Made by a program: the position numbers and the translations under genes
Part shown: one piece after another, positions 1 to 12,430 of the stretch
Layout: every line of letters starts with the position of its first letter
Position numbering within the stretch: the stretch's first letter is position 1
Assembly (NCBI RefSeq): GCF_016907365.1
Contig: NZ_JAFBBV010000001.1
Span: 806,001 to 870,000 of the forward strand
Source of the DNA: Oerskovia paurometabola
GTDB taxonomy: Bacteria > Actinomycetota > Actinomycetes > Actinomycetales > Cellulomonadaceae
Reading direction: 5' to 3'
Length of the DNA stretch: 64,000 nt
The notes under the pieces: generated by a model
Databases searched by the model: none
Told to the model about the DNA's origin: nothing
The model's input: the letters and a program-made list of their open reading frames with translations, nothing else

Positions 1-1213
1 GGCTCGCGCTCTCGACCTCCGCGAGGAAGCGGTGCGTCGTCGGCACGAAGCGCGGGTAGTGCAGGTCCGCGCGGTCGAGGTCCGCGATGAGGTTGAGCCC
101 CGTGAGGTCGAGCGGCGCGGTGAGCTTGAAGACCTCGTCGTCGGCGACGTCGAGCTCTCGCACGAGGAGCTGACGGATGCGAGGGCTGATCCCGTCGGCG
201 ATCTCGAGGCGCACGGGCGGGCCGAACCGGCGGCGCAGCAGCTCCTTCTCCATGGCCTGGAGCAGGTTCTCGGCGTCGTCCTCCTCGACCTCGACGTCCT
301 CGTTGCGCGTCACGCGGAACGTGTGGTGCTCGCGCACCTCCATGCCGGGGAACAGGTGGTCGAGGTGCTGCGAGATGACGTCCTCGAGCGGCACGAACGA
401 CGTGGGGCCCTTGTCCGGGTCGGCGGCCTGCGAGCTGGGTGCGGACGGGCGCCCGCGCGAGTCGACCGCGATGAAGCGCGGCAGCAGCGGCGGCACCTTG
501 ACGCGCGCGAAGTGCTCCTTGCCCGTCGTCGGGTTGACCACGACGACCGCGAGGTTGAGCGAGAGCCCCGAGATGTACGGGAAGGGGTGCGCGGGGTCCA
601 CCGCGAGCGGCGTGAGGACGGGAAAGATCTGCTTGCGGAAGAACTTGTGCAGGCGCTCCTGCTCGCGCGTGTCGAGCTCTTCCCAGCGCAGCAGCGAGAT
701 GCCCTCGGTCGCGAGCGCGGGCTGCACCTGGTCGGAGAACACCGCGGCGTGGCGGGACATGAGCTCGTGCGCGCGCTCGCTGATCGCGTCGAGGACCTGG
801 CGCGGGGTCAGCCCGGACGCGGCCGTGACCGCGAGGCCCGTCGCGATGCGTCGCTTGAGGCCTGCGACGCGGACCATGAAGAACTCGTCGAGGTTCGACG
901 CGAAGATCGCGAGGTACCGCACGCGTTCCAGCAGCGGCTGCGACTCGTCCTCCGCGAGCTCGAGCACGCGCTGGTTGAACGAGAGCCAGCTCAGCTCGCG
1001 ATCGGCGAAGCGGTCGGCAGGCAGGGGCGCGGCGTCGAGCACCTCCACGTCGATCGTGCCCGTGACCGGTTCCTCCTCGGCGATGTGCTCGGCGATGTGC
1101 GCCGCGAGCTCGGGGTCGAGGACGGCTCGCGGGCTGGACGCCCGGACGGCTTCCGGCTGCTGGTCCGGGCGCGCGGGGGTGCGGACGCCGGGACGGACGG
1201 TGGAGTCGGTCAT
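1..1213 (-). CDS. ppk1: Polyphosphate kinase 1, N-terminal two-thirds (C-terminus off the left edge)
   Basis: Makes inorganic polyphosphate from ATP and can run in reverse. About 404 residues are visible from an ATG at 1213. After a variable N-terminus of about 65 residues comes the typical PPK1 opening ([20 protein letters not shown]) and then [17 protein letters not shown], which are the N domain and the ATP-binding entry. The H domain follows. The phosphorylated histidine region and both C-terminal phospholipase-D-like domains lie beyond the left edge, so activity cannot be judged. The ATG overlaps the stop of the upstream mshD by 4 bp (ATGA), so the two genes are translationally coupled. 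Confidence 0.95.
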   Translation of the reverse strand, partial: MTDSTVRPGVRTPARPDQQPEAVRASSPRAVLDPELAAHIAEHIAEEEPVTGTIDVEVLDAAPLPADRFADRELSWLSFNQRVLELAEDESQPLLERVRYLAIFASNLDEFFMVRVAGLKRRIATGLAVTAASGLTPRQVLDAISERAHELMSRHAAVFSDQVQPALATEGISLLRWEELDTREQERLHKFFRKQIFPVLTPLAVDPAHPFPYISGLSLNLAVVVVNPTTGKEHFARVKVPPLLPRFIAVDSRGRPSAPSSQAADPDKGPTSFVPLEDVISQHLDHLFPGMEVREHHTFRVTRNEDVEVEEDDAENLLQAMEKELLRRRFGPPVRLEIADGISPRIRQLLVRELDVADDEVFKLTAPLDLTGLNLIADLDRADLHYPRFVPTTHRFLAEVESAS

Positions 1214-2196
1214 GACTTCATGGTGGCATCACTCGGTGAACTTTGGGTGACGGGATTCACTGCCGGCGGGCCGTACTGGACGTCGACCGTGTCCTTGCCG
1301 AACCCCGCCCCGAGGTAGGTCCTCGTCGCGGCGGCGTTGTCGCCGTCGACGTAGAGGACGGCGCGGTCGAGCCCGCGCGCGGCGAGGTGCGCGAGCCCCA
1401 CGGCGGTCAGCACCTTCCCGAGCCCCTGGCCCTGGGCGTCGGGGTCGACGCCGACGACGTAGATCTCGCCCTCGCGCACGTCTCCGGTCTGGTCGGTGGG
1501 CACCTTGGTCCACAGCGAACCGGCGAGCGAGCCGTCCGCGCGCTCGAGGAGGAAGAAGCCCTCGGGGTCGAACCAGTCCTCGGCGACGCGGGCGTCGAGG
1601 TCGGCCTGGTCGAGGCGGCCCTGCTCGGGGTGGTGCGCGAAGGCGCGCGCGTTGACGCGGAGCCACGCTGCGTCGTCGGGACCGGGGCGGAACGTGCGCA
1701 GGCTCAGGCCCGCGGGCACCTCGGGGCGCTCCCACGTCCCGGACCGCAGGTCGAGCCCCATCTTCCACAGCTCGCGCACGACGACGAGCCCCGCGTCGGC
1801 TGCGAACGCCCGCGCGGCGGGGAGGTCGCCGTGCGCCCACACGTGCAGGACGCCGCCGTGCTGGCCCGGCTCGCCCGAGCGCGCGGGCAGGGTCGCGTCG
1901 CGCTGCGCGGTGCGCAGCAGCATGCGCCCGGTCCGACGGCGGCGCGCGGCCGGGTGCACCACGAGCTCGGCGCTCGCGACGTCGCCGCCGCGGTCGACCT
2001 GGGCGTATCCGGTGACCGTTCCCTCGTCGTCGTACGCGACGACGTGCGTGAGGTCCTCGTCGTCGACGCCCAGGCGCAGGAGGGGCTGCTCGGAGAGGGG
2101 GGCGACGCCGTCGGACTGCTGGGCGGCCGCGGCCAGGGCGCGGACCTCGTCCGCGGTGGCCGGGTCGAGCGGGCCGATCTCGAGGGGGGAGCGCAT
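1210..2196 (-). CDS. mshD: Mycothiol synthase (tandem GNAT acetyltransferase)
   Basis: Last step of mycothiol synthesis: acetylates Cys-GlcN-Ins with acetyl-CoA. The 328-residue protein has the family length and two GNAT domains. The degenerate N-terminal one covers about 1-150. The catalytic C-terminal one, about 160-310, shows the acetyl-CoA loop [17 protein letters not shown]. The end has the usual [19 protein letters not shown] segment. The ATG at 2196 has a GGAG just upstream. Its stop overlaps ppk1. Mycothiol is made only by Actinobacteria, which supports the phylum assignment. Confidence 0.93.
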   Translation of the reverse strand: MRSPLEIGPLDPATADEVRALAAAAQQSDGVAPLSEQPLLRLGVDDEDLTHVVAYDDEGTVTGYAQVDRGGDVASAELVVHPAARRRRTGRMLLRTAQRDATLPARSGEPGQHGGVLHVWAHGDLPAARAFAADAGLVVVRELWKMGLDLRSGTWERPEVPAGLSLRTFRPGPDDAAWLRVNARAFAHHPEQGRLDQADLDARVAEDWFDPEGFFLLERADGSLAGSLWTKVPTDQTGDVREGEIYVVGVDPDAQGQGLGKVLTAVGLAHLAARGLDRAVLYVDGDNAAATRTYLGAGFGKDTVDVQYGPPAVNPVTQSSPSDATMKS

Positions 2197-2260
2197 GGCT
2201 CCATCCCATCACGTCGGGCGCGCGGTCACCGAGTCGTCGGCGGGTCGTCGAGCGTCCGGT

Positions 2261-3541
2261 TCAGGGCTGCGCCAGGTGCTCGGAGAGGAACATCAACCCG
2301 TACGGCAGGCCCACGTGGACCATGGCCCACGTGTGCCCCTGGCCCTTCTCCTCGCGCAGCTCGACGGTCTGGCCGCGTTCGGTGAGCACCGCGGCGAGCC
2401 GGCGGTTGGCCTCGCGGTCCTTGCGGGGCGACTCGGTGCCGCCGTCGAGGAACACCGCGACGGGCTCGGGGAAGTCCATGGTGGGGAGGTAGTGGCTGGG
2501 GGAGTTGGCGTCGAACTCCTGCCGCGTCGCGAGCATCTTGCGGCCGCCGTCACCCGGGTCGCCGTACGGTTCGAGCGCCATGATCGCGCCGAACGTGTCG
2601 AGGTGTCGCAGTCCCAGGTTGAGCGCGCAGAAACCGCCCGAGGACATCCCGCCGATCGCGCGGTGCGCGCGGTCGGGCACGGTCGGGAAGTTCTCGTCGA
2701 CCCAGGGGATCACCACGTCCGTCACGTACGTCTCGACCTGGGCGCCGCCCGTGGTCGAGTCGAGGCACTCGGTGTCCCGCGCCGAGGGGCCCTGCCCGTT
2801 GACGTCGACCGCGACGAGGATCATGGGCTCGACCAGGCGGGCCTCCAGCAGCGTGTCCATGACGTTCGCGCTGTCGGCCGCGGCGAACCAGTCGCTCGGC
2901 TGCCCCGGGCTGCCGTGGAAGAGGTAGACGACGGGGTAGCGCGTGGCCGCCGCAGGGTCGAAGCCGGGCGGCGTGTAGACCCAGGTCGTGCCGTCGGCCA
3001 TGCGCAGGTCGGGGGCCGTGACAGGGGTCGAGGTCACCGACCCCGCCTTCGACGAACCGGCGCGCTCCGACGGCTCGTCCCGGTGGCTGGGCGGCGGGTC
3101 GACGAGCCCCCACCCGGCCATCGTGGTCCGGAAGGCCGCGACGTTGGGCACGTAGCCCGCGTACGCGTTGACCGCGGCCGTGACCGCCAGGATCACGAGG
3201 AGCCCCGACGCGACGGTCCCCACCCAGGTGCGCCACGCGCCGCGCCCGCGCCCGCGAGCGCCGCCGTCGGCGCCGCCGTCCGCGCCGTCGCCGGGGTCCG
3301 CGCGGCGCGCCGCAGCGCGCCGCCGCCGGTCCCACGCGACGAGGACCGCGACCAGGACCGCCGCAGCCGCGAGCAGCCCGACCGTCCACCACGACGACAC
3401 CCAGTCGCTGCGTCCCGCGAGCTCGCGCAGCACCGCGGGGGGCAGGGTCGTGCCGGTCTCGGGCTCGGGGAGCGGCACGGACGAGGACAGCAGCGAGGCG
3501 CCCGGCAGGGGCGCGCCGGGAAGGACGTCGAACGGGGTCAC
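2261..3541 (-). CDS. Membrane-anchored esterase-D-like alpha/beta hydrolase
   Basis: About 426 residues. Two hydrophobic segments (about 50-70 and 105-125) flank an Arg-rich cytoplasmic loop, then a PF00756-type esterase domain faces outward. Visible features are the strand-loop YPVVYLFHGSPG, the nucleophile elbow GGMSSGGF with the catalytic Ser, and a C-terminal GQGHTWAMVHVG with the catalytic His. The architecture resembles the mycolyltransferase-like esterases of Actinobacteria, but the substrate is unknown. The GTG at 3541 has GGAGGG ending directly before it, which is too close for ideal spacing. No better in-frame start was found, so the N-terminus is uncertain by a few residues. Confidence 0.8.
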   Translation of the reverse strand: MTPFDVLPGAPLPGASLLSSSVPLPEPETGTTLPPAVLRELAGRSDWVSSWWTVGLLAAAAVLVAVLVAWDRRRRAAARRADPGDGADGGADGGARGRGRGAWRTWVGTVASGLLVILAVTAAVNAYAGYVPNVAAFRTTMAGWGLVDPPPSHRDEPSERAGSSKAGSVTSTPVTAPDLRMADGTTWVYTPPGFDPAAATRYPVVYLFHGSPGQPSDWFAAADSANVMDTLLEARLVEPMILVAVDVNGQGPSARDTECLDSTTGGAQVETYVTDVVIPWVDENFPTVPDRAHRAIGGMSSGGFCALNLGLRHLDTFGAIMALEPYGDPGDGGRKMLATRQEFDANSPSHYLPTMDFPEPVAVFLDGGTESPRKDREANRRLAAVLTERGQTVELREEKGQGHTWAMVHVGLPYGLMFLSEHLAQP

Positions 3542-3715
3542 CCCTCCAGGGTGCCCGCTGCGCACAGGTCGCACCGGGCGGACACCCAGGCGGCCGCCAA
3601 GGTCCACCGGACGTTCACGGGCCGTCCCCGCGGTGCGCGCGCATGCCCGGCCCGCTGTGCGGCGCGTCACGGGCGGTCCCGGATGAGTCCCGGCGCGCGC
3701 GGGGTTGGAACGGGA

Positions 3716-4963
3716 GTGAGCACCTCGTCCGCCCAGGCACAGCCCTTCGACGTCGACGTCCTCGTGGTGGGCGCCGGACAGGCCGGCCTCTCGGCCGCGT
3801 TCCACCTGCGGCGGCGGGGCTTCGTCCCGCTCGGGCGTGACGGCCGTCCGTCGAGCGCACCCGACGACGGTGCGGCCGCGGGAGCCCCGCGCACCTTCGT
3901 GGTGCTCGACTCCTCGCCCGCCCCGGGGGGTGCGTGGCAGTTCCGCTGGCCGTCGCTCACGATGGCGCAGACGCACGCGGTGCACGACCTGCCCGGCCTG
4001 GCCCTCGACGCGGGCGACCCGCAGGAGAGCGCGAGCACCGCCGTCGGGCGGTACTTCGGCGCGTACGAGCAGGTCAACGACCTGCGGGTGCTGCGGCCCG
4101 TCGCGGTGCGCGAGGTGCGCGACGACGCGTCGGGGGCGCTGCTCGTCGAGGCGACCACGCCCGACGGGCCCGTGGCCTGGCGCGCCCGGACGCTCGTCAA
4201 CGCGACCGGGACGTGGACCAAGCCGTTCTGGCCCTGGTACCCGGGCCGTGAGACGTTCGCGGGCACGCAGCTCCACACGCACGACTTCGGTGCCGCCGAG
4301 GACTTCGCGGGCAAGCGCGTGGTCGTCGTGGGCGGCGGCGCGTCCGCGACCCAGTTCCTGCTCCAGATCGCTCCCCACGCGTCCTCGACCACGTGGGTCA
4401 CGCGCCGCGAGCCCGTGTGGGTCGGTGGCCCGTTCGACGAGAACCGGGGGCGCGACGCCGTGGCCCTCGTCGACGAGCGGACGCGCGCGGGTCTCGCGCC
4501 GGAGAGCGTCGTGTCGGTCACGGGCCTGCCGCTCACGCCCGCGTACGAGGCGGGCATCGCGTCGGGCGTCCTGCGGCGCCTGCCGATGTTCTCCCGCGTC
4601 GTGCCCGACGGCGTCGCGTGGGACCCCGGCGTCCGTCCCGACGGCGTGACGCACCAGGGCGCGGACGTGATCCTGTGGGCCACGGGCTTCCGCGCCGCGC
4701 TCGACCACCTCGGGCCGCTGGGGCTGCGCGGCCCCGGGGGCGGGATCGTGATGGACGGGCCGACCGTGGTCGCCGACCGCCGCGTCCAGCTCGTCGGGTA
4801 CGGGCCGAGCGCGTCGACCATCGGGGCGAACCGGGCCGGGCGGGAGGCGGTGCGGGCCGTGCTGCGGGTCCTCGACACGGAGATGTCGGTACCAGCGAGG
4901 GACCCAGGTCACGCTCGCACTGACAGCTCGGTGGTGGCGCCCGCCACTAGGCTGCCGAGGTGA
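3716..4963 (+). CDS. Flavin-dependent NAD(P)H monooxygenase-like oxidoreductase
   Basis: About 415 residues with two Rossmann dinucleotide folds. The FAD site is VLVVGAGQAGLSAAF near the N-terminus. The NADPH site is VVVVGGGASATQFLLQ near the middle. An ILWATGFR motif sits towards the end, as in flavin-containing monooxygenases and the CzcO/YhiX-type reductases. An Asp/Gly/Pro-rich insert lies directly after the FAD helix. I chose the GTG at 3716 because homology starts there. An in-frame ATG at 3683 is possible, and neither has a strong ribosome site. The gene ends inside the start codon of the MFS gene (GTGA overlap), suggesting coupling. Substrate unknown. Confidence 0.8.
   Translation: MSTSSAQAQPFDVDVLVVGAGQAGLSAAFHLRRRGFVPLGRDGRPSSAPDDGAAAGAPRTFVVLDSSPAPGGAWQFRWPSLTMAQTHAVHDLPGLALDAGDPQESASTAVGRYFGAYEQVNDLRVLRPVAVREVRDDASGALLVEATTPDGPVAWRARTLVNATGTWTKPFWPWYPGRETFAGTQLHTHDFGAAEDFAGKRVVVVGGGASATQFLLQIAPHASSTTWVTRREPVWVGGPFDENRGRDAVALVDERTRAGLAPESVVSVTGLPLTPAYEAGIASGVLRRLPMFSRVVPDGVAWDPGVRPDGVTHQGADVILWATGFRAALDHLGPLGLRGPGGGIVMDGPTVVADRRVQLVGYGPSASTIGANRAGREAVRAVLRVLDTEMSVPARDPGHARTDSSVVAPATRLPR
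4948..4953 (+). promoter_or_regulatory. Leaderless-type -10 element (TAGGCT) of the MFS gene
   Basis: TAGGCT lies 6 nt before the GTG at 4960, the spacing of actinobacterial leaderless transcripts. It would give the MFS gene a start independent of the upstream gene whose end it overlaps. The best -35 match (CTGACA at 4920-4925) is too far away (22 nt). Confidence 0.45.
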
Positions 4964-6375
4964 CCCCCGAACCCCTGCCCGAGCCTGCCGACCCGACCGT
5001 CGACCAGCCCGTCGACCGCGTCCAGCGGCGGACCGTCTCCGTCCTCGCCGCAAGCCAGGTCTTCGGTGGGATCGGGGTCGCGACCGGTATCTCGGTGAGC
5101 TCGCTCATCGCGTCCGAGCTCTCGGGCTCCGACGCCGTCGCGGGCCTCGCCCAGACCACGGCCGTCGTCGGCGCTGCGATCGTCGCCCTGCCGCTCTCAC
5201 GCCTCGCCGAACGCCACGGCCGACGCCGGTCGCTCACCACCGGGTACGTCGTCGCGTTCCTGGGAGCGCTCCTTGCGGCGACCGCGACCCTCCTCCAGAC
5301 CTGGCCCCTCCTGCTCGCCGGGATGCTCCTGTTCGGGGCAGGGTCCGCGACCGGCCTCGCGTCCCGCTTCACCGCGACCGACCTCGCCCGCCCCGAACGC
5401 CGCGCCACCGACCTCTCGGTCGTGATCTGGGCGACGACCATCGGGTCGGTCCTCGGACCGAACCTCGCCGGAGCGACCGAGAAGCTCGGCCTCCTGCCCG
5501 GCCCGGCCGGGGAGCACGGTGCGCACGGCACGTCCGCCGCACCGCTGCTCGTCGCCTCCCTCGCGTTCGCCGCGGCCGCAGCCTCCGTCTGGCTGCTCCT
5601 GCGCCCCGACCCGCTCCACGTGGCCGCGGCCCGTGCGGTGGCGGGCACGAGCCGGACCGCCGCCCGCGCACCCGCCGACGCGGCGCCGTCGGGCCTCGTG
5701 GACGTGCCGAGCCCCACCGGCACCCCGGCGCCGCCGCGCCCGGGCTTCCGCGCCGGGCTCGCCGCCGGGTGGGCCGTGATCCGCGCGTCCGCCGCCGCGC
5801 AGCTCGCGCTCGCGGCGATCGTCGTGAGCCACCTCGTGATGGTCGGGCTCATGTCCATGACGCCCGTGCACATGGGGCACGGCGGAGCGAGCCTGCAGAT
5901 CATCGGGATCGTCATCAGCGCGCACATCGCGGGCATGTACGTGCTCAGCCCCGTGATCGGGTGGGCCGCGGACAAGGTCGGCCACTCCCGCGTGCTCGTG
6001 GTGGGCGGCGCGATCCTGCTCGCCTCGGCCGTGATCGTCGCCGGGGCGCCGAGCGACGACTCGGCGCGGCTGACCGTCGGGCTCGTGCTGCTCGGCGTGG
6101 GCTGGTCGTGCGGGCTCGTGGCCGGGTCGGCGCTGCTCATCGACGCGACGCCCGCGACCGACCGGACCCAGGTCCAGGGACTGTCCGACTTCGCGATGAA
6201 CCTCGGCGGAGCAGTCGGCGGGGTGCTCGCCGGGATCGTCATCGCGGTCTCGTCCTACGCCGCGCTGTCCTGGGGCGCCGCAGCGCTGCTCGTCGCCTAC
6301 CTCGTGCTGGTCGCGGGCAGCCTCCTGAGGAAGGATGGGCCGCGATCCCCCGGACACCGGCCGACCCGAGCGTGA
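4960..6375 (+). CDS. Major facilitator superfamily transporter
   Basis: 471 residues with about twelve hydrophobic helices in two halves, split by a long Ala/Pro-rich cytoplasmic loop near residues 215-260. The loop after the second helix carries [16 protein letters not shown], the MFS motif A (GxLxDRxGRR type). A second copy, [16 protein letters not shown], is in the C-terminal half. The family is that of small-molecule or drug exporters; substrate unknown. It overlaps the monooxygenase gene by 4 bp and recQ begins 16 bp after it. Confidence 0.85.
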   Translation: MTPEPLPEPADPTVDQPVDRVQRRTVSVLAASQVFGGIGVATGISVSSLIASELSGSDAVAGLAQTTAVVGAAIVALPLSRLAERHGRRRSLTTGYVVAFLGALLAATATLLQTWPLLLAGMLLFGAGSATGLASRFTATDLARPERRATDLSVVIWATTIGSVLGPNLAGATEKLGLLPGPAGEHGAHGTSAAPLLVASLAFAAAAASVWLLLRPDPLHVAAARAVAGTSRTAARAPADAAPSGLVDVPSPTGTPAPPRPGFRAGLAAGWAVIRASAAAQLALAAIVVSHLVMVGLMSMTPVHMGHGGASLQIIGIVISAHIAGMYVLSPVIGWAADKVGHSRVLVVGGAILLASAVIVAGAPSDDSARLTVGLVLLGVGWSCGLVAGSALLIDATPATDRTQVQGLSDFAMNLGGAVGGVLAGIVIAVSSYAALSWGAAALLVAYLVLVAGSLLRKDGPRSPGHRPTRA

Positions 6376-6391
6376 AGGAAGCACCCACCCC

Positions 6392-8224
6392 GTGACAGCA
6401 TCCGCCCTGCCCGAGACGCGCACCGCGCTCGACGTCCTGACGACCGTCTTCGGGTACGACCGCTTCCGGGGCGACCAGGCGGAGATCATCGACACCGTCC
6501 TGCGCGGGCAGGACGCGCTCGTCCTCATGCCCACAGGTGGGGGCAAGTCGCTGTGCTACCAGATCCCCGCGCTCCTGCGGCCAGGGACAGGCGTGGTCGT
6601 CTCGCCCCTCATCGCCCTCATGCAGGACCAGGTGGACGCGCTGTCCGCCCTCGGGGGACGCGCCGGGTTCCTCAACTCGACCCAGTCGCTGCCCGAGCGC
6701 CGCGCGGTCGAGGAGGCCTTCCTCGCCGGAGAGCTCGACCTGCTGTACCTGGCCCCCGAACGCCTCGGGGTGCCCGAGACCGTGCGTCTCCTGCAGGCGG
6801 GGAAGGTGTCCCTGTTCGCGATCGACGAGGCCCACTGCGTCTCGGCCTGGGGCCACGACTTCCGACCCGACTACCTGCGGCTGACGGTGCTCGCCGAGAC
6901 GTGGCCCGACGTCCCGAGGATCGCGCTCACCGCGACCGCGACCCGGCAGACGGCCGACGAGATCGTCCGACGGCTCGAGCTGCACGACGCGCGCACCTTC
7001 GTCTCGAGCTTCGACCGCCCCAACATCACCTACCGCATCGCGCCCAAGGACTCCCCGCGCACCCAGCTCGTCGACCTGATCCGGGCCGAGCACGCCGGGG
7101 ACGCGGGCATCGTCTACTGCCTCTCGCGCGCCTCGGTCGAGACCACCGCCGAGCACCTGAACGCGCACGGGATCCCGGCGCTGCCCTACCACGCGGGCAT
7201 GCCCGCCACCCTGCGCGCAGCCAACCAGTCGAGGTTCCTGCGCGAGGACGGCATCGTCATGGTCGCGACCATCGCGTTCGGCATGGGCATCGACAAGCCC
7301 GACGTGCGGTTCGTCGCGCACCTCGACCTGCCCAAGTCGGTCGAGGGCTACTACCAGGAGACGGGCCGCGCCGGACGAGACGGCCTGCCCTCGACCGCGT
7401 GGCTCGCGTACGGGCTCCAGGACGTCGTCCAGCAGCGGCGCATGATCGACACGTCCGACGGCGACGCGGCGCACAAGCGTCGGATGGGCGCGAACCTCGA
7501 CGCGATGCTCGCCCTGTGCGAGACCGTCACGTGCCGCAGGGTCCAGCTCCTCGCGTACTTCGGCCAGGACGGGCCCGCGTGCGGGAACTGCGACACGTGC
7601 CTCACCCCACCCGAGTCGTGGGACGGGACCGTCGCCGCGCAGAAGGTCCTGTCGACCGTCCTGCGCCTGGAACGTCAGGGGCAGCGCTACGGCGCCGGGC
7701 ACGTCGTCGACATCCTCACCGGGAAGTCGACGCCGCGGGTCACCTCGCTCGGGCACGACCAGCTGCCCGTCTTCGGGGTCGGCGCGGACCTCAGCGCCAC
7801 CGAGTGGCGCACGGTCGTCCGGCAGATCCTCGCGCAGGGCCTGCTCGGCGTCGACAGCGAGGGCTACGGGACCCTGAGCCTGACCGAGGCCGCGGACCCG
7901 GTGCTCGGAGGCGCGCAGGAGGTCCGGCTGCGCCGGGACGTGCGGACCAAGGCCTCGCGCACCCGCAAGCCCGCGGCCGCTGCCGCCGACGCGGAGCTGA
8001 CCCCCGACGCCGCGGCGCGCATGGAGAAGCTGCGCGCCTGGCGGAGCGCGACCGCGAAGGAGAGCGGGGTACCGGCCTACGTCGTCTTCCACGACGCGAC
8101 CCTGCGGGCGCTCGCGCAGCGCCACCCCGCCTCGATCGACGACCTGTCCGACGTCAGCGGGATCGGCGCCGCCAAGCGCGAGCGGTACGGCGCCGCGATC
8201 CTGGAGGTCCTCGCGGAGGGGTAG
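6392..8224 (+). CDS. recQ: ATP-dependent DNA helicase RecQ
   Basis: 610-residue 3'-5' DNA helicase for recombination and fork repair. Visible parts are Walker A PTGGGKS (about 47-53), DEAH inside [20 protein letters not shown] (about 145-148), LTATAT, the arginine-finger region ETGRAGRDG, the zinc cysteines CETVTC...CGNCDTC, an RQC winged helix, and an HRDC domain in the last 80 residues with [12 protein letters not shown]. All canonical domains are present. The GTG at 6392 is preceded by AAGGAAG at suitable spacing. It sits 16 bp downstream of the MFS gene. Confidence 0.96.
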   Translation: MTASALPETRTALDVLTTVFGYDRFRGDQAEIIDTVLRGQDALVLMPTGGGKSLCYQIPALLRPGTGVVVSPLIALMQDQVDALSALGGRAGFLNSTQSLPERRAVEEAFLAGELDLLYLAPERLGVPETVRLLQAGKVSLFAIDEAHCVSAWGHDFRPDYLRLTVLAETWPDVPRIALTATATRQTADEIVRRLELHDARTFVSSFDRPNITYRIAPKDSPRTQLVDLIRAEHAGDAGIVYCLSRASVETTAEHLNAHGIPALPYHAGMPATLRAANQSRFLREDGIVMVATIAFGMGIDKPDVRFVAHLDLPKSVEGYYQETGRAGRDGLPSTAWLAYGLQDVVQQRRMIDTSDGDAAHKRRMGANLDAMLALCETVTCRRVQLLAYFGQDGPACGNCDTCLTPPESWDGTVAAQKVLSTVLRLERQGQRYGAGHVVDILTGKSTPRVTSLGHDQLPVFGVGADLSATEWRTVVRQILAQGLLGVDSEGYGTLSLTEAADPVLGGAQEVRLRRDVRTKASRTRKPAAAAADAELTPDAAARMEKLRAWRSATAKESGVPAYVVFHDATLRALAQRHPASIDDLSDVSGIGAAKRERYGAAILEVLAEG

Positions 8225-8259
8225 CGCGAGTCCGGTGTGCGGCGTCCGGGCGTGTGCCG

Positions 8260-8943
8260 TCAGCGTCCGCCGAGCAGCTTGTAGAAGATCGTCGTCGACA
8301 CGAGCGCGCCCCCCGCGACCTTCGCGAACCCGGGGACGGCGCCGACCTCTGTCCACCCCCAGCGCCGGTACAGGGACTCGGCCAGGCTGCCCGTCTCGGT
8401 GTCGAGCGTCAGCAGCGTGAGCCCCTCGGCGCGTGCGAAGCGTTCGATCGTCGCCATGAGCCCCGGTGCGAACCTGTGACCGCGCGCCTGACGGTGGACC
8501 AGGAGCTTGACGACCTCGGCGCGGTGCGTGCCGTTGGCCTTCGAGGTCAGGGCGAGCGAGGCGGTCGCGACGATCCTCCCCGACTCGTCACGACCGACCC
8601 ACGTGCGGTGGTCAGGGTCTGCGAGGAACGCGGACCACCAGGCCGTCGCAGCCTCCTTGGTCGGTGCCTCGACCCAGCCGACGCTCGCGCCGCCCTGGAC
8701 GCAGTCGACCAGCACGTCGGCGAGGTGCGACAGGTCGGCCGTCCTGGCGGCGAGGCTGTCGAGCAGCGAGAGCCCGGCCGGGGCGCTCGCCGGCCCCGGG
8801 CGGCCCGGGGCGGAGCGGCCGTCCTGGCCGGGCCTGCCGGATCCCCCCGGACGGCCCGACCGGACCGTAGCCCCGCCGTGGCGGGACGGGGAGGTGAGCG
8901 CGCCGCCACCGGGCGCGGGGAAGGTGAGGGGTTCGATGCGCAT
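8260..8943 (-). CDS. GNAT-family N-acetyltransferase
   Basis: 227 residues from the ATG at 8943. After about 15 residues there is a 45-residue low-complexity Gly/Pro/Arg/Ser linker, then a GNAT fold with AEVVKLLVHRQARGHRFAPG (acetyl-CoA loop) and LTLLTLDTETGSLAESLYRR, and a short C-terminal strand ending FYKLLGGR. Substrate cannot be read. The codon pattern supports the start at 8943 although the frame stays open to 9015. It faces recQ tail to tail and is divergent from the transporter at 9121. Confidence 0.8.
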   Translation of the reverse strand: MRIEPLTFPAPGGGALTSPSRHGGATVRSGRPGGSGRPGQDGRSAPGRPGPASAPAGLSLLDSLAARTADLSHLADVLVDCVQGGASVGWVEAPTKEAATAWWSAFLADPDHRTWVGRDESGRIVATASLALTSKANGTHRAEVVKLLVHRQARGHRFAPGLMATIERFARAEGLTLLTLDTETGSLAESLYRRWGWTEVGAVPGFAKVAGGALVSTTIFYKLLGGR

Positions 8944-8950
8944 GGCCGTC

Positions 8951-8956
8951 ACCGTA
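8951..8956 (-). promoter_or_regulatory. Leaderless-type -10 element (TACGGT) of the GNAT gene
   Basis: Read on the minus strand, TACGGT ends 7 nt before the ATG at 8943 and no Shine-Dalgarno sequence is present. This fits a leaderless mRNA. Confidence 0.45.
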
Positions 8957-9120
8957 GCCACGGTGCGTTTCGACCCCGTGAACGGCAGGGGAGGCTCGTG
9001 TGACAGAACCCGCACCCGGACGGGTCAGAGCGAGCGCGGCCCCTGGACCTCGCTGGTCGCGGCGACCCGGCCGGGGCGCGTCGCCGCGCGCCGCCCGCTC
9101 CCACCGGGGAGACTGGTCCC

Positions 9121-9975
9121 GTGCTCCTCAGCCTGCTCGCCGCCGTCGCCGCCGCGATCGGCTACGGCGTCAGCACCGTCATGCAGGCCGTCGCGGCCCG
9201 CCGCGCGCAGGGGCTCGCCGTGGTGCGGCAGCCGCTCGTGATCCTCGCGTTCACGGTCGACCTCGTCGCGTGGCTGTTCTCGCTCGTCGCGCTCGACCAC
9301 CTGCCGCTGTTCGTGGTCCAGGCCGTGCTCGCGAGCTCGCTCGTCGTCACGGTGCTGCTCGCCAGGATGTTCTTGTCCGTGCCCATGCGGCGGATCGACG
9401 TCGCGGCCATGACGGCCATTGTGGCAGCGCTCGTGGTGCTCGGGATCGCGGGCGGTGAGCAGCCCGCACCTGTCCCGCCGGACTGGTTCACGCCCGTGCT
9501 CATCGGGGTGGCCGTGGGGCTCGCGGTCCTGGCGCTGGTGTTCTACAAGGCCGGGACCCCTGTGCTGCTCGCGCTGATCGGGGCGCTCGGGTACTCGGGG
9601 GCGGCCGTCGCAGCCCGAGGCGCGCACGCCTCGGGGGACATCTGGGACACGATCTTCCAGCCGCTCGCGATCGCGATCGTCGTGTTCGGGGTCGTGGGTG
9701 CGCTCGCCTACCTGCGCTCGCTCGAGCACGGCAAGGTCGGGACGAACGCCGCGATCCTGTCGGTCGTCGAGGTCGTCGTCCCGGGGGCCGTGGGCATCGC
9801 CGTCCTGGGTGACACGATCCGCTCGGGCTGGGACCCGGCGGTCGCCGTCGCGGCGCTCGTCGCGCTCGCGGGCTGCGTGGTCCTCGCGACGAGCCCTGCG
9901 AACGAGGCGGCCGAGGCGGGGGAGGCGAGCGACGGCGTCGGGCCGTCGAAGGACGCCGCTCCCGAGCCGGCGTAG
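9121..9975 (+). CDS. EamA/NIPA-like (drug/metabolite transporter superfamily) membrane protein
   Basis: 284 residues with nine to ten predicted helices: an opening repeat at 1-145 and a second repeat at 145-265, the usual two-fold DMT layout. It starts LLSLLAAVAAAIGYGVSTVM, which resembles the NIPA/EamA group of metabolite or magnesium transporters. The acidic C-terminal tail of about 25 residues is cytoplasmic. The GTG at 9121 is the first in frame with the hydrophobic start; a GGGGAGA lies upstream. Substrate not assignable. Confidence 0.75.
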   Translation: MLLSLLAAVAAAIGYGVSTVMQAVAARRAQGLAVVRQPLVILAFTVDLVAWLFSLVALDHLPLFVVQAVLASSLVVTVLLARMFLSVPMRRIDVAAMTAIVAALVVLGIAGGEQPAPVPPDWFTPVLIGVAVGLAVLALVFYKAGTPVLLALIGALGYSGAAVAARGAHASGDIWDTIFQPLAIAIVVFGVVGALAYLRSLEHGKVGTNAAILSVVEVVVPGAVGIAVLGDTIRSGWDPAVAVAALVALAGCVVLATSPANEAAEAGEASDGVGPSKDAAPEPA

Positions 9976-10041
9976 GGCGCCCCCCCGGCAGGCCGGGGAA
10001 GCCACGAGGCCCGACGGCGGAGCGCGCCACGTGCGGCGTCC

Positions 10042-10070
10042 GCACCCGAGGCCTGTCGGGCCTCGGGTGC
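10042..10070. terminator. Hairpin between two converging genes
   Basis: Perfect 12-bp stem (10042-10053 with 10059-10070) and a 5-nt TGTCG loop, with no T-run on either side. It sits between the ends of the DMT gene and acs and could stop transcription from both directions. A weaker hairpin (CCCCGGC/GCCGGGG) lies at about 9984-10001. Confidence 0.7.
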
Positions 10071-10113
10071 CGGTCGCCCGGCGCACCGAACAGCTCGGCG
10101 CGCCGGGCCCGCC

Positions 10114-12156
<2,043 letters not shown>

Positions 12157-12298
12157 TCTTACCTCCGGTGCGCATCGACTCTGGTGCGGGGCTCGTGACG
12201 TGAGATCCCCTCCGCCCGCGAGGTGGTGGGAGGGGTGCGAGACACGTCGAGCGACGGGGCCTGTCCTGCCCCGACTGGGCGAGTCTAGACCCCAACGG

Positions 12299-12312
12299 GT
12301 GACCGGCGTCAC
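12299..12312. promoter_or_regulatory. CRP/GlxR-type operator (GTGA-N6-TCAC)
   Basis: GTGACCGGCGTCAC matches the core of the CRP consensus TGTGA-N6-TCACA with exact half-site spacing. It overlaps the proposed -35 of acs, so a bound CRP would block acs or activate the divergent operon. CRP-family control of acetate genes is established in mycobacteria and corynebacteria; here it is inferred. Confidence 0.5.
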
Positions 12313-12430
12313 TGCTTCTCGAAAATGGCGAGGGTGCTGACAAAACGGTGCGCGCCGTCGTCGGGCCGGTTCCTCATGCGACACGGTCGCAACGGTGCCA
12401 CGATGGCGGGAACCCGAACTACTGACCCAG

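Noticed and set aside
1496..3715. Long open frame running into the flavin monooxygenase from far upstream
   Set aside because: It lies antisense to mshD and the esterase, has Arg/Ser/Pro-rich nonsense composition there, and homology begins only at about 3716.
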